Assembly (NCBI RefSeq): GCF_000020985.1
Contig: NC_011296.1
Location: 982,001 to 1,046,000, forward strand
DNA: 64,000 nucleotides
Direction: 5' to 3'
DNA from: Thermodesulfovibrio yellowstonii DSM 11347
GTDB taxonomy: Bacteria; Nitrospirota; Thermodesulfovibrionia; Thermodesulfovibrionales; Thermodesulfovibrionaceae
In this document: one piece after another, positions 53,500 through 61,940 of the stretch
Layout: every line of letters begins with the position of its first letter
Position numbering within the stretch: position 1 is the stretch's first letter
Notes under the pieces: generated by a model
What the model was told of the DNA's origin: nothing
Seen by the model: the letters and a program-made list of their open reading frames with translations, nothing else
Database searches by the model: none
Program-made: the position numbers and the translations under genes

Positions 53500-55823
53500 A
53501 AGGAAAAAATCTCATAATTGTTGAATCACCTGCAAAAGCAAAAACAATTAATAAAATCGTTGGGAAAGATTTTCAGGTGAAAGCATCTATTGGACATATA
53601 AAAGACCTCCCAGAAGACAGACTTGGTGTTGATATAGAAAAAGGATTTCAGCCTGACTATATCATAATTCCAGGTAAAGAAAAAATTGTAAAAGAACTCA
53701 AAGATTCAGCAAAGAATGCTCAAAAAATTTTTATTGCTACTGACCCTGATAGAGAAGGCGAAGCAATAGCCTATCATATTGCAGAAGAAATAAAAGTGCC
53801 AGAAAATAAAGTTTATAGAGCCATTTTTCATGAAATAACTCCAAATGCTGTGAAAGCAGCGATAGCAAATCCCTCAAAAATAGATATAAACAAAGTATAT
53901 TCACAGCAAGCAAGAAGAATTCTGGACAGACTTGTAGGTTATAATCTAAGCCCATTTCTATGGAAAAAGGTAAAAAAAGGACTTTCTGCTGGAAGAGTTC
54001 AGTCTGTTGCCTTAAGAATGGTTGTTGAGAGAGAAAAAGAGATTCTTATATTTCAGCCAGAAAATTACTGGACCATTGTTGGTAATTTTAAAAATGATGA
54101 AAATCTAAAAGAACTTCGTGCAAATCTTTATAAATATAAAGGTAAACTGATTATTGACCGTAAAGAAGAAAAAGCAAAATTTTTAATTACTGATGAAGAA
54201 ACTGCTCAAAAAATTATTGAAGAACTTAAAAAATTAAATTATATACTTACAAAAGTAGAAAAAAAGAAGAAAAAGAAAAATCCACCAGAACCTTTCAGAA
54301 CAGCAACACTGCAAGCACAGGCTTCTTCAACTTTGGGTTTTTCTCCTAAAAAAACCATGATGCTTGCACAACAGCTTTATGAAGGCATAGATATAGAAGG
54401 TACAAGGATCGGTCTTATCACGTACATGAGAACTGACTCAACAAGAGTTGCTGAAGAAGCAAAAAAATGGGCAAAAAATATCATAGAAAAAAATTTCGGC
54501 AAAGAGTTTGTTGGTAATCATAAAATCCACGAAACAAAAAAACAGAAAACTCCAATACAAGATGCTCACGAATGTATAAGACCTACTTATCCTGATAAAT
54601 CGCCTGAAAGCATTAAAAAATATCTTACAAAGGAGCAGTATAGTCTTTATAAGCTTATATGGGATAGGTTTCTGGCAAGCCAGATGTCGCCAGCTGAAGT
54701 AGAGCAAACTACATATATAATTGAAGATTTGGATAGTATTGCTCAATTTAGAGTAACTGGCTCTGTAATTACATTTCCAGGTTTTCTAATTATCTATAAA
54801 GACGAAGAATCCGAAGAAGATACTGTTTTACCTCAATTGAATGAAAAAACTTCACTCAAAATTTCAGAACTTGAAGCTCAAAAACATACAACAGAGCCAC
54901 CTCCAAGATATACAGAAGCAACTCTTGTTAAAGCACTTGAAGAAAAGGGAATCGGAAGACCATCCACTTACGCGACTATATTAAGCACTATTCAGGAAAG
55001 AGGATATGTAAAAAAAGTTAAACAAAAGCTTCAGCCCACCTACTTAGGCTTTGTTGTTAATGACCTTCTTGAAGAAAAATTTCCAGAACTGATGGATTAT
55101 AGCTTCACTGCAAAGATGGAAGAAGATCTTGATAAAATTTCATTAAATGAAGCAAAGTGGAATAAAGTAATAGAGGAATTTTATAAAGAATTTGAAAATG
55201 ACCTTGACCAAGCATCCAAAATATCAAAAGTAATAAAACCAAAGGAAATAAAAACCTCTTTTAAATGTGAAAAATGCGGCAAAGACATGGTTATAAGATG
55301 GAGTAAGGGAGTGCCATTTTTAGCATGTTCTGGATATCCTGAATGTAAAAATACCAGATCTTTAAATAATAATGAAAATGGATCTACAAAGAAAACCTTA
55401 GATAAAAAGTGTCCTCAATGCGGAGCTCAACTTGTAGTTAGAAATGGTAAAAGAGGAGAATTTATCGCATGTTCAAACTATCCTAAATGTAAATTCACCC
55501 AATCAATAACTGCACAAGTAAAATGTCCCCAATGTGGAGGTGATATTTTAAAAAAACAAACTAAAAAAGGTAGAACTTTCTGGGCATGTGCAAATTATCC
55601 AAAATGTAAATTTACACTTTCAAATGAACCAGTTCCTGCAGAATGTCCTAAATGTAAGTCTTCATATATGTTAAAAAAGAAAGATAGAAATGGAACTGAA
55701 TTTTTAATTTGCCATAATAAAGCATGTAAAGGTAAAATAGAAATAAAAGAACATTCAACTGGGACCGACCCTGCGCAACAGAAGGATGCAAACCCCGCCA
55801 GGTCCGGAAGGAAGCAACGGTAA
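53490..55823 (+). CDS. topA: DNA topoisomerase I
   Basis: A 777-residue type IA topoisomerase that relaxes negative supercoils. The TOPRIM motifs are IVESPAKAKTI near residue 10 and DPDREGEAIAYH near 87. The active-site Tyr lies in GLITYMRTDSTR near 313. Four C-terminal zinc-ribbon repeats follow from about residue 592 (starting at CEKCG, CPQCG, CPQCG and CPKCK). The last 20 residues are unusual: they are encoded by the 5' half of the SRP RNA gene at 55761-55823. The frame has no earlier stop. The gene overlaps the small upstream gene. Confidence 0.95.
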   Translation: MELKGKNLIIVESPAKAKTINKIVGKDFQVKASIGHIKDLPEDRLGVDIEKGFQPDYIIIPGKEKIVKELKDSAKNAQKIFIATDPDREGEAIAYHIAEEIKVPENKVYRAIFHEITPNAVKAAIANPSKIDINKVYSQQARRILDRLVGYNLSPFLWKKVKKGLSAGRVQSVALRMVVEREKEILIFQPENYWTIVGNFKNDENLKELRANLYKYKGKLIIDRKEEKAKFLITDEETAQKIIEELKKLNYILTKVEKKKKKKNPPEPFRTATLQAQASSTLGFSPKKTMMLAQQLYEGIDIEGTRIGLITYMRTDSTRVAEEAKKWAKNIIEKNFGKEFVGNHKIHETKKQKTPIQDAHECIRPTYPDKSPESIKKYLTKEQYSLYKLIWDRFLASQMSPAEVEQTTYIIEDLDSIAQFRVTGSVITFPGFLIIYKDEESEEDTVLPQLNEKTSLKISELEAQKHTTEPPPRYTEATLVKALEEKGIGRPSTYATILSTIQERGYVKKVKQKLQPTYLGFVVNDLLEEKFPELMDYSFTAKMEEDLDKISLNEAKWNKVIEEFYKEFENDLDQASKISKVIKPKEIKTSFKCEKCGKDMVIRWSKGVPFLACSGYPECKNTRSLNNNENGSTKKTLDKKCPQCGAQLVVRNGKRGEFIACSNYPKCKFTQSITAQVKCPQCGGDILKKQTKKGRTFWACANYPKCKFTLSNEPVPAECPKCKSSYMLKKKDRNGTEFLICHNKACKGKIEIKEHSTGTDPAQQKDANPARSGRKQR
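55709..55738 (+). promoter_or_regulatory. Candidate SRP RNA promoter within topA
   Basis: TTGCCA at 55709-55714 and TAAAAT at 55733-55738 are 18 bases apart, inside the coding region of topA. Transcription from it would begin near 55745 and give a leader of about 16 bases to be removed, probably by RNase P, as is known for E. coli 4.5S RNA. Confidence 0.45.
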
Positions 55824-55858
55824 GCATTTAATTCTGTGTGCCGCAGTAAGTCGGTCCC
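55761..55858 (+). ncRNA. ffs: Signal recognition particle RNA, 4.5S type
   Basis: The 98-base segment holds the universally conserved SRP domain IV, CCAGGTCCGGAAGGAAGCA, at 55798-55816, with the GGAA tetraloop and the asymmetric loop that bind Ffh. The ends GGGACCGAC (55761-55769) and GTCGGTCCC (55850-55858) pair perfectly. The RNA pairs with Ffh to target membrane proteins. The 5' 63 bases are also the last codons of topA. dnaX follows 18 bases later, the same order (scr, dnaX, yaaK, recR) seen in Bacillus subtilis. Confidence 0.95.
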
Positions 55859-55876
55859 TTTATTAAAGGAAACAAT

Positions 55877-57415
55877 ATGGAATATCTTGGACTTGCAAGA
55901 AAATATAGACCACAAAAATTTTCAGACCTTACAGGACAAGATGTTGTTATAAAAATTCTTCAAAACTCATTGCAAACTGGTAAAATTTCTCATGCCTATG
56001 TTTTTTCAGGACCAAAAGGTGTTGGTAAAACATCAACAGCAAGAATTCTTGCAAAAGCTTTAAACTGCATAGACTCCCAAAATAAGCCATGTGATAAATG
56101 TCCTTCATGTGTTGCAATAAAAGAAGGTAGAGCAATGAGTGTTATAGAAATAGATGCCGCATCCCATACTTCTGTAGAAAACATAAGAGATTTAAGAGAA
56201 AATATTCGTTATGCTTCTGCGGAAGGATTTTATAAAGTTTATATAATTGATGAAGCTCATATGCTCAGCCAATCAGCTTTTAATGCCTTTCTTAAAACCC
56301 TTGAAGAGCCTCCTCCACATGTAGTATTTGTTTTAGCAACAACTGAACCAAGAAAAATTCCCCTTACTGTGTTAAGTCGTTGTCAACATTTACAATTTAA
56401 AAGAATTCCGATTAATTTAATAAAACAAAGACTTCAATTTATCTGCAATCAGGAAAATATAAATGCTACAGAAGAAGCACTTTATACTATAGCTTCAAAT
56501 TCTGAAGGAAGTATGAGAGATGCATTGACAATGCTTGATCAAGTTACATCATTTACAGAAAATGTAACACAGGATAATGTAAATTTATTAATTGGTGGCA
56601 CAGATGTGAATGTGCTTTATGAACTTACAGAATGTTTAATTGATGGTAATAGAGAAAAAATTATTCTAAAAGTAGAAGAACTTAATAATTTTGGAACAGA
56701 TTTCAAACGACTTGTAGGTGACCTAATCAACTTTATAAGAAATACTCTTATTAGTAAAATTACAAAAAGTTTTAAACTTTACATAAGCGAATCAGAGGCA
56801 TCTTTGATAGAAAAGTTGAATAAAAAAACATCTGAGGAGCATTTAGTTGTTCTTTTAAAAGAATTGATTAATTCAGAATTTGCAATCAGGAGTTCATTTT
56901 TTCCCAGAGTTATTTTTGAAATAACTCTACTCAAACTCAGTTTTCTTGCTCATTTTAAAAATATAGATGATATTATAGAGGAAGCGAAAAAAAAATCACC
57001 ATTACAGCCTCCTTCTCTCCCTTTAAATAATAATGATGATATATCTTTATCTCAAAATTGGTTTAAATTTCTTGAAAAACTTGAAGCTCAAAATCATTTA
57101 CTTGCTATGAAAATCAAACATGCTAAAGTTAACTTTGCAGACAAAGAAATCCAACTTATTTATAATGGAGGAGCGTCATTTTATGCTGAATCAATAAAGG
57201 AAAATTTATCAGAAATTCAAAACATATTGAAAGAATTTATTTCTGATGTTAAGATAACTATACATTCTTATGAGGATATGAGCTCAAAGGATTCAAAACA
57301 GACAGAAAATTTAAAACAGGAGGCAATTAACCATCCAATTGTAAAAAAAACATTACAACTTTTTGAAGGAAGAATTTTCAATATAATACCTAAAAAAGGA
57401 GGCAATAATGTCTAA
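55877..57415 (+). CDS. dnaX: DNA polymerase III subunits gamma and tau
   Basis: The 512-residue clamp loader ATPase has GPKGVGKTSTARILAKAL as Walker A near residue 45. Its zinc site is built from Cys64, Cys73, Cys76 and Cys79 in the PCDKCPSC region, and IIDEAHMLSQSAFNAFLKTLEEPP is the Walker B to sensor part. Domain III ends near 365. A run of nine A residues (56987-56995) encodes Lys371-Lys373. One base added or lost there puts a stop about 12 codons later in both alternative frames, giving a product of about 382-384 residues that resembles gamma, while the full frame gives tau. The gene overlaps ybaB by eight bases. Confidence 0.95.
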   Translation: MEYLGLARKYRPQKFSDLTGQDVVIKILQNSLQTGKISHAYVFSGPKGVGKTSTARILAKALNCIDSQNKPCDKCPSCVAIKEGRAMSVIEIDAASHTSVENIRDLRENIRYASAEGFYKVYIIDEAHMLSQSAFNAFLKTLEEPPPHVVFVLATTEPRKIPLTVLSRCQHLQFKRIPINLIKQRLQFICNQENINATEEALYTIASNSEGSMRDALTMLDQVTSFTENVTQDNVNLLIGGTDVNVLYELTECLIDGNREKIILKVEELNNFGTDFKRLVGDLINFIRNTLISKITKSFKLYISESEASLIEKLNKKTSEEHLVVLLKELINSEFAIRSSFFPRVIFEITLLKLSFLAHFKNIDDIIEEAKKKSPLQPPSLPLNNNDDISLSQNWFKFLEKLEAQNHLLAMKIKHAKVNFADKEIQLIYNGGASFYAESIKENLSEIQNILKEFISDVKITIHSYEDMSSKDSKQTENLKQEAINHPIVKKTLQLFEGRIFNIIPKKGGNNV

Positions 57416-57752
57416 AAAAATGTTTGGTGAAATAATGAGACAGGCTCAGAAAATTCAAGAAGAAATTCAGAAAAAACAAGAAGAAGTAAAAAAAATGACT
57501 GTTGAAGCAACATCAGGTGGTGGCATGGTTACTGTTCAAGCAAATGGTGCTGGAGAGATAGTTTCAATAAAAATTGATAGAGAAGTTGTAAACCCTGATG
57601 ATATTGAAATGCTTGAAGATTTAGTTCTTGCTGCTGTAAATGAAGCAATAAAAAGAGCTCATGAACTCGCCCAAAGTGAAATGGCTAAGGTTTCCATGCC
57701 ATTTAATCTTCCTGGCATGCCTGATTTAAGCAGTCTTTTTGGCAAACTATGA
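57408..57752 (+). CDS. YbaB/EbfC nucleoid-associated protein
   Basis: A 114-residue DNA-binding protein of the YbaB family. It has an N-terminal helical region (MRQAQKIQEEIQKKQEEV), then VEATSGGGMVTVQANGAGEIVSIKIDREVV and LEDLVLAAVNEAIKRA, the standard order. The dimer forms a tweezer-like shape and binds DNA with little specificity. It belongs to the conserved dnaX-ybaB-recR cluster. AAAGGAGG lies seven bases ahead of the ATG, within the dnaX tail. Confidence 0.95.
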   Translation: MSKKMFGEIMRQAQKIQEEIQKKQEEVKKMTVEATSGGGMVTVQANGAGEIVSIKIDREVVNPDDIEMLEDLVLAAVNEAIKRAHELAQSEMAKVSMPFNLPGMPDLSSLFGKL

Positions 57753-58342
57753 GCAATCCCTTAGAAAATCTTATTGAAAACCTGTGTAAATTGCCAGGCA
57801 TTGGCAGAAAAACTGCTCAAAGACTGGCATTTTTTATAATGAATATGCCTGAAAACGAAGCTCTTGAAATTGCTGAGGCAATTATAAATTTGAAAAAGAA
57901 AGCCAAATTTTGCTCTGTTTGTTTTAATATAACTGAAAATGAAAAATGTAACATATGCAGTAATTCTATAAGAGACCATTCAATTATCTGCGTGGTAGAA
58001 GAACCGAGCAATATAATTTTATTTGAAAAAACAGGTTATAAAGGTGTATATCATGTTCTTGGTGGAAATATATCACCTGTTGATGGATTAACTCCTGATA
58101 AACTAAAAATAAAAGAACTGGAAGAAAGAGTTAAAACAGGACAAATCCGTGAAGTAATTATTTCAACAAGTCCAAACACCAAAGGAGAACTTACAGCTCA
58201 ATGGATTGCTGATTTATTAAAAAAATACAATGTAAAAATTTCAAGAATTGCTTATGGACTTCCAATAGGTATTGACATTGAATTTGCAGATGAAGTAACA
58301 TTGTCAAAGGCTTTGGAAGGAAGGAAGCCAGTTAATGTATGA
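57749..58342 (+). CDS. recR: Recombination protein RecR
   Basis: A 197-residue protein of the RecFOR pathway that loads RecA at gaps. The N-terminal helix-hairpin-helix is LCKLPGIGRKTAQRLAFFI. The C4 zinc finger is CSVCFNITENEKCNICSN, with Cys54, Cys57, Cys66 and Cys69. The TOPRIM domain has ICVVEEPSNIILFEKTGY and the Walker-like segment RIAYGLPIGIDIEFADEVTL. The ATG overlaps the ybaB stop (ATGA). Its 3' end overlaps the next gene by eight bases. Confidence 0.96.
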   Translation: MSNPLENLIENLCKLPGIGRKTAQRLAFFIMNMPENEALEIAEAIINLKKKAKFCSVCFNITENEKCNICSNSIRDHSIICVVEEPSNIILFEKTGYKGVYHVLGGNISPVDGLTPDKLKIKELEERVKTGQIREVIISTSPNTKGELTAQWIADLLKKYNVKISRIAYGLPIGIDIEFADEVTLSKALEGRKPVNV

Positions 58343-59108
58343 AGAATTAAAAAAAAGAAGATTAGAGCTTAAAAAAACATTAGAAGAAATTGCTGAAAAA
58401 ACAAAAATAAAAAAACATTGTCTACAGTTAATAGAAGAAGGTAAATTTGATGAATTACCAATTGAAGTTTACACAAGAGCATATATTAAAACATATGCTG
58501 AAAGCATCGGAATTGATCCATCTATTATCTTAAAAGACTATGAAGAATACCTTAAAACAAAAAAACAAAATGTGCAACAAATTGAACTTAAACCTAAATT
58601 TGAATCTGAACCTGAACCTAAACCTGAAATTTTAAAAAAATCCTCAGATAAAAAAATTTTTTCTCTTAAAAAATTTCCTGCTTGGGCAATGACTGCGGGG
58701 ATTATTTTTGCTGTTATTTTTGTTATAATTTTTCTTATTCAATTTGACAAAAAAGAATATGAAATACCTCCACCTCCCTCTATAAAACAAGAAGTAATAT
58801 CAGAAAATACGAAAGTTCAAGAAAAAATAGATAAAAATGAACAAAAACAAGAAATATCTGTACATCAACAAAGTCTTAAAATTGAAGCTATTGATAAGGT
58901 ATGGATGAGAATTACAATAGATGATAAAGAAAAAAAGGAGTTTCTCCTCAATCCAGGACAAAAAATAGAACTTCAAGCGGATAAATCTTTTAAACTCCAT
59001 ATAGGAAATGCTGGAGGCGTCAAAATCTTATTTAATGACAAAGATTTGGGAAAACTTGGAGAAACAGGACAGGTAGTATACCTTAATCTTCCACAGGACA
59101 AAAATTGA
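58335..59108 (+). CDS. RodZ-like helix-turn-helix membrane protein
   Basis: A 257-residue protein. Residues about 1-70 form a Cro/C1-type helix-turn-helix (MYEELKKRRLELKKTLEEIAEKTKIKK). A Glu/Pro-rich spacer follows with an EPEPKPE repeat. A membrane segment lies at about 117-136, then a charged linker, and a C-terminal DUF4115 domain at about 180-255 (VWMRITIDDKEKKEFLLNPGQ). In rod-shaped bacteria RodZ links MreB to the wall. The start ATG overlaps the recR end and it ends in the rnr TTG start, so it is part of the same operon. Confidence 0.83.
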   Translation: MYEELKKRRLELKKTLEEIAEKTKIKKHCLQLIEEGKFDELPIEVYTRAYIKTYAESIGIDPSIILKDYEEYLKTKKQNVQQIELKPKFESEPEPKPEILKKSSDKKIFSLKKFPAWAMTAGIIFAVIFVIIFLIQFDKKEYEIPPPPSIKQEVISENTKVQEKIDKNEQKQEISVHQQSLKIEAIDKVWMRITIDDKEKKEFLLNPGQKIELQADKSFKLHIGNAGGVKILFNDKDLGKLGETGQVVYLNLPQDKN

Positions 59109-61192
59109 AACCCGAAGAAGTTTTAGATTTCATAAAAAAATCTGGAAGACCTTTGAGTTTTAGAGAAATATCAGAGTCCTTTGGTCTTAAAGCCTCGGAA
59201 AGAAAAAAACTGAAACGTATGCTTAAAGAACTTCTCTCGCAGGGAAAAATTTTAAGAAATAGAAAAGGACTCTATCTAACCATTAAAGAAGCAAAATTAA
59301 TAACAGGATTTTTTGAGGCTCACAAAAATGGATTTGGTTTTGTCATTCCTGATTCTCCCAAAGAAACGGACATATTTATCCCTCCTCATGCAACTATGGG
59401 AGCAATGCATGGAGACAGAGTAGTAGCGAGGGTAGAACAGAGAAAAAAAAGAGAAGGGAGAATAGTAAGAATTCTTGAAAGAGCTACAAGAAGAGTTGTT
59501 GGGATAGTTGAAAAATCAGGTCCTATTTTTTACATTCAACCCCGGAAAAAAAATATAAATCAGCAAATAGTTATTGCTTCAGGAGATATTAAAGTAAATC
59601 CAGGAAGTCTGGTACTTGCTGAAATAGTTACATATCAAGCAGTAAATAAACCTCTTGTTGCAAAGATATTGAAAGTTTTTGAAAAACCTAAAACTCCTAA
59701 AGAGGACATTGAAATATTAACATATGAATATGAATTACCCAAAAAATTCTCTAAGGAAGTTTCAAATTTTTCTGAAGAACTTTCTCTTAAAGGCATTTCC
59801 AAAAAACAGTTTAAAAATAGAGTTGACTTGAGAGAACTGCCAACTGTAACCATAGATGGAGAAAATGCAAAAGATTTTGACGATGCTGTATCAATTAAAA
59901 AAATACGAAATGGGTTCATTCTTTGGGTTCATATTGCAGATGTAAGTCACTATATAAAATGGAATTCTACAATAGATGGCGAAGCAAGACATAGAGGAAC
60001 AAGTGTTTATCTTCCAGACAGAGTGATACCAATGCTTCCTCCTGAATTAAGTGAAAATCTTTGTAGTTTACTTCCAAAAATCCCAAGACTTACCTTTACA
60101 GTTGAAATGCATTTTAGTAATTCAGGAGAAAGAAAAGAATCTCTTTTTTATCCGAGTATCATTCAAACAGCTGAAAGAATGACCTATACTTCAGTAAAAA
60201 AAATATTAATAGATAAAGACAAAGAGGAAATTAAAAGATACAAACCACTTGTACCTTACTTTGAAAAAATGGCTGAACTCTGTGAAATTCTTAAAAACAA
60301 AAGAAAAAAAAGAGGTAGCCTTGACTTTGATTTACCTGAACCTGAAGTTTTACTTGATATAAAAGGAGATCCTCATGCAATCATCAAAGCTGAAAGAAAT
60401 CTTGCTCATTTTATAATAGAAGAATTCATGATAGCAGCTAATGAAGCAGTAGCAGAGTTTTTATACTCAAATAACATCCCATCTCTTTATCGCGTCCATG
60501 AAGAACCGGAAACTAATAAAATTCAGTATATCACACGAATTGTAAAGAATCTCGGAATTTTGAAGCAAGATTTAAAACCATCTGATTTTCATGAATTTAT
60601 TGAAATAATTAAAGGAACACCTTATGAAGAAATAGTAAACTATCTAATTTTAAGAAGTCTAAAACAGGCACGTTACAGTTCAGAAAATGTTGGACACTTT
60701 GGACTGGCTTCTGAATGTTATACTCATTTTACCTCTCCAATAAGAAGATATCCTGATCTTGTTGTTCACAGAATTTTAAAAGAGTTTTTACAAAAAGGAA
60801 AAATAACAAAGGAAAGACAAAAAGAGCTTAAAGAAATTTTGCCTCATATCGCAATACACAGTTCAAGAATGGAAAGAAGAGCTGATGAGGTTGAAAGGGA
60901 CGCTATTCAGATAATGAGAGTTTGGTTTATGAAAGATAAAGTTGGTGAAGAATTTGAAGGTAGGGTTACAATGGTTACTCCTGAAGGCTTGCGAGTAAGA
61001 CTTGAAGAATATTATATTGAAGGATTTCTACATCTTTCTCACATGATTGATGATTTTTATCAATTTGATGAGAAGAGATACTGTTTAATAGGACTAAAAA
61101 AGAAAAGAAAATTCACAATAGGAACCAAGCTTAATGTAAGAGTTTCAAAGGTTAGCCTTGAGGAAAGAGAGATAATTTTTGACCTTCTATAA
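59105..61192 (+). CDS. rnr: Ribonuclease R
   Basis: A 695-residue 3'-to-5' exoribonuclease of the RNB family. An N-terminal winged helix (about 1-65) and cold-shock OB domains come before the catalytic core. The core has the active-site pattern DLRELPTVTIDGENAKDFDDAVS near 240-262. ERNLAHFIIEEFMIAANEAVA and YTHFTSPIRRYPDLVVHRIL are conserved RNB blocks. A C-terminal S1 domain begins at about 615. It degrades structured RNA in quality control. Start is TTG, overlapping the stop of the RodZ-like gene. The 3' end overlaps the convergent BioC-like gene by 41 bases. Confidence 0.94.
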   Translation: MKPEEVLDFIKKSGRPLSFREISESFGLKASERKKLKRMLKELLSQGKILRNRKGLYLTIKEAKLITGFFEAHKNGFGFVIPDSPKETDIFIPPHATMGAMHGDRVVARVEQRKKREGRIVRILERATRRVVGIVEKSGPIFYIQPRKKNINQQIVIASGDIKVNPGSLVLAEIVTYQAVNKPLVAKILKVFEKPKTPKEDIEILTYEYELPKKFSKEVSNFSEELSLKGISKKQFKNRVDLRELPTVTIDGENAKDFDDAVSIKKIRNGFILWVHIADVSHYIKWNSTIDGEARHRGTSVYLPDRVIPMLPPELSENLCSLLPKIPRLTFTVEMHFSNSGERKESLFYPSIIQTAERMTYTSVKKILIDKDKEEIKRYKPLVPYFEKMAELCEILKNKRKKRGSLDFDLPEPEVLLDIKGDPHAIIKAERNLAHFIIEEFMIAANEAVAEFLYSNNIPSLYRVHEEPETNKIQYITRIVKNLGILKQDLKPSDFHEFIEIIKGTPYEEIVNYLILRSLKQARYSSENVGHFGLASECYTHFTSPIRRYPDLVVHRILKEFLQKGKITKERQKELKEILPHIAIHSSRMERRADEVERDAIQIMRVWFMKDKVGEEFEGRVTMVTPEGLRVRLEEYYIEGFLHLSHMIDDFYQFDEKRYCLIGLKKKRKFTIGTKLNVRVSKVSLEEREIIFDLL

Positions 61193-61937
61193 ATAAAACT
61201 TCATAGGTAGCATAAATTCCCTCATGATTACCAAAAAGTCTTTTATATGTATCGCAAAAATTTTTAAATGAATTTTTTCCTGAAAATTTACTATTTTTCG
61301 TATAATTTGTGCCCGTGAGCTTATGTGTAAGAAGCAAATCTGTAGGAGAATCATAAACTTCTCTGTAAGTTTTTATTTTATAATCAAAATGAAATCCTGT
61401 TTTTTGAATTATTTTCAAATAAAAATCTGCTTCTTTTAAAGGATATACTGAACCAAATCGTGTAATTTCTGAAACTTCTTTAAGTTCTTTCAAAGTACCT
61501 GAAGTAAAAATTGAAAAATGAAATTTTCCATTTTTTTTAAGAACATCAAAAAGTTTGATAAAATTTTTTTCAGGATTTTGAATCCAGTGAAGTGTTGATG
61601 AACTTATCAATAAATCTGCCAAACTATCTTTAATTGGCATAGCCTCAGCACAGGCATTTATAAAAAAATGTTTGTTTATTGAATTTGTTTTCAGTCTTTT
61701 AAGGAATTCAAAAGATATATCAACATGTATAAATTTTTCAAATGAGAGAGTCTCTGAGAGAGGAATAGTTAAAAATCCTCTTCCGCTTCCAATTTCAATA
61801 ATAGTTGAATAATGTTTTTTCTCAATTTTTTTTAAAACTTCCTCAGCTACTTTTTTTTGTATTTTGCCTGCTTTCTCATAAGTTTCTACTGCTCTGTCAA
61901 AGTAATATTTAAGAGGTTTCATTTTTAATTTTAACAC
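61152..61937 (-). CDS. BioC-like malonyl-ACP O-methyltransferase (SAM-dependent)
   Basis: A 261-residue class I methyltransferase. Its N-terminal FDRAVETYEKAGKIQKKVAEEVL and the SAM motif IIEIGSGRGFLTIPL match BioC. The later SSSTLHWIQNPEKNF, LLLTHKLTGTNY and the closing YATYEVLFIEG match the whole-length BioC pattern, so biotin pimelate-chain initiation is likely. No other bio gene is adjacent. The start is a GTG at 61937 with AAGG upstream; an ATG at 61922 (residue 6) is another option. Its 3' end is on the opposite strand to the end of rnr, over 41 bases. I rate the family high, the exact substrate less so. Confidence 0.72.
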   Translation of the reverse strand: MLKLKMKPLKYYFDRAVETYEKAGKIQKKVAEEVLKKIEKKHYSTIIEIGSGRGFLTIPLSETLSFEKFIHVDISFEFLKRLKTNSINKHFFINACAEAMPIKDSLADLLISSSTLHWIQNPEKNFIKLFDVLKKNGKFHFSIFTSGTLKELKEVSEITRFGSVYPLKEADFYLKIIQKTGFHFDYKIKTYREVYDSPTDLLLTHKLTGTNYTKNSKFSGKNSFKNFCDTYKRLFGNHEGIYATYEVLFIEGQKLSLFPQG

Positions 61938-61940
61938 AGC

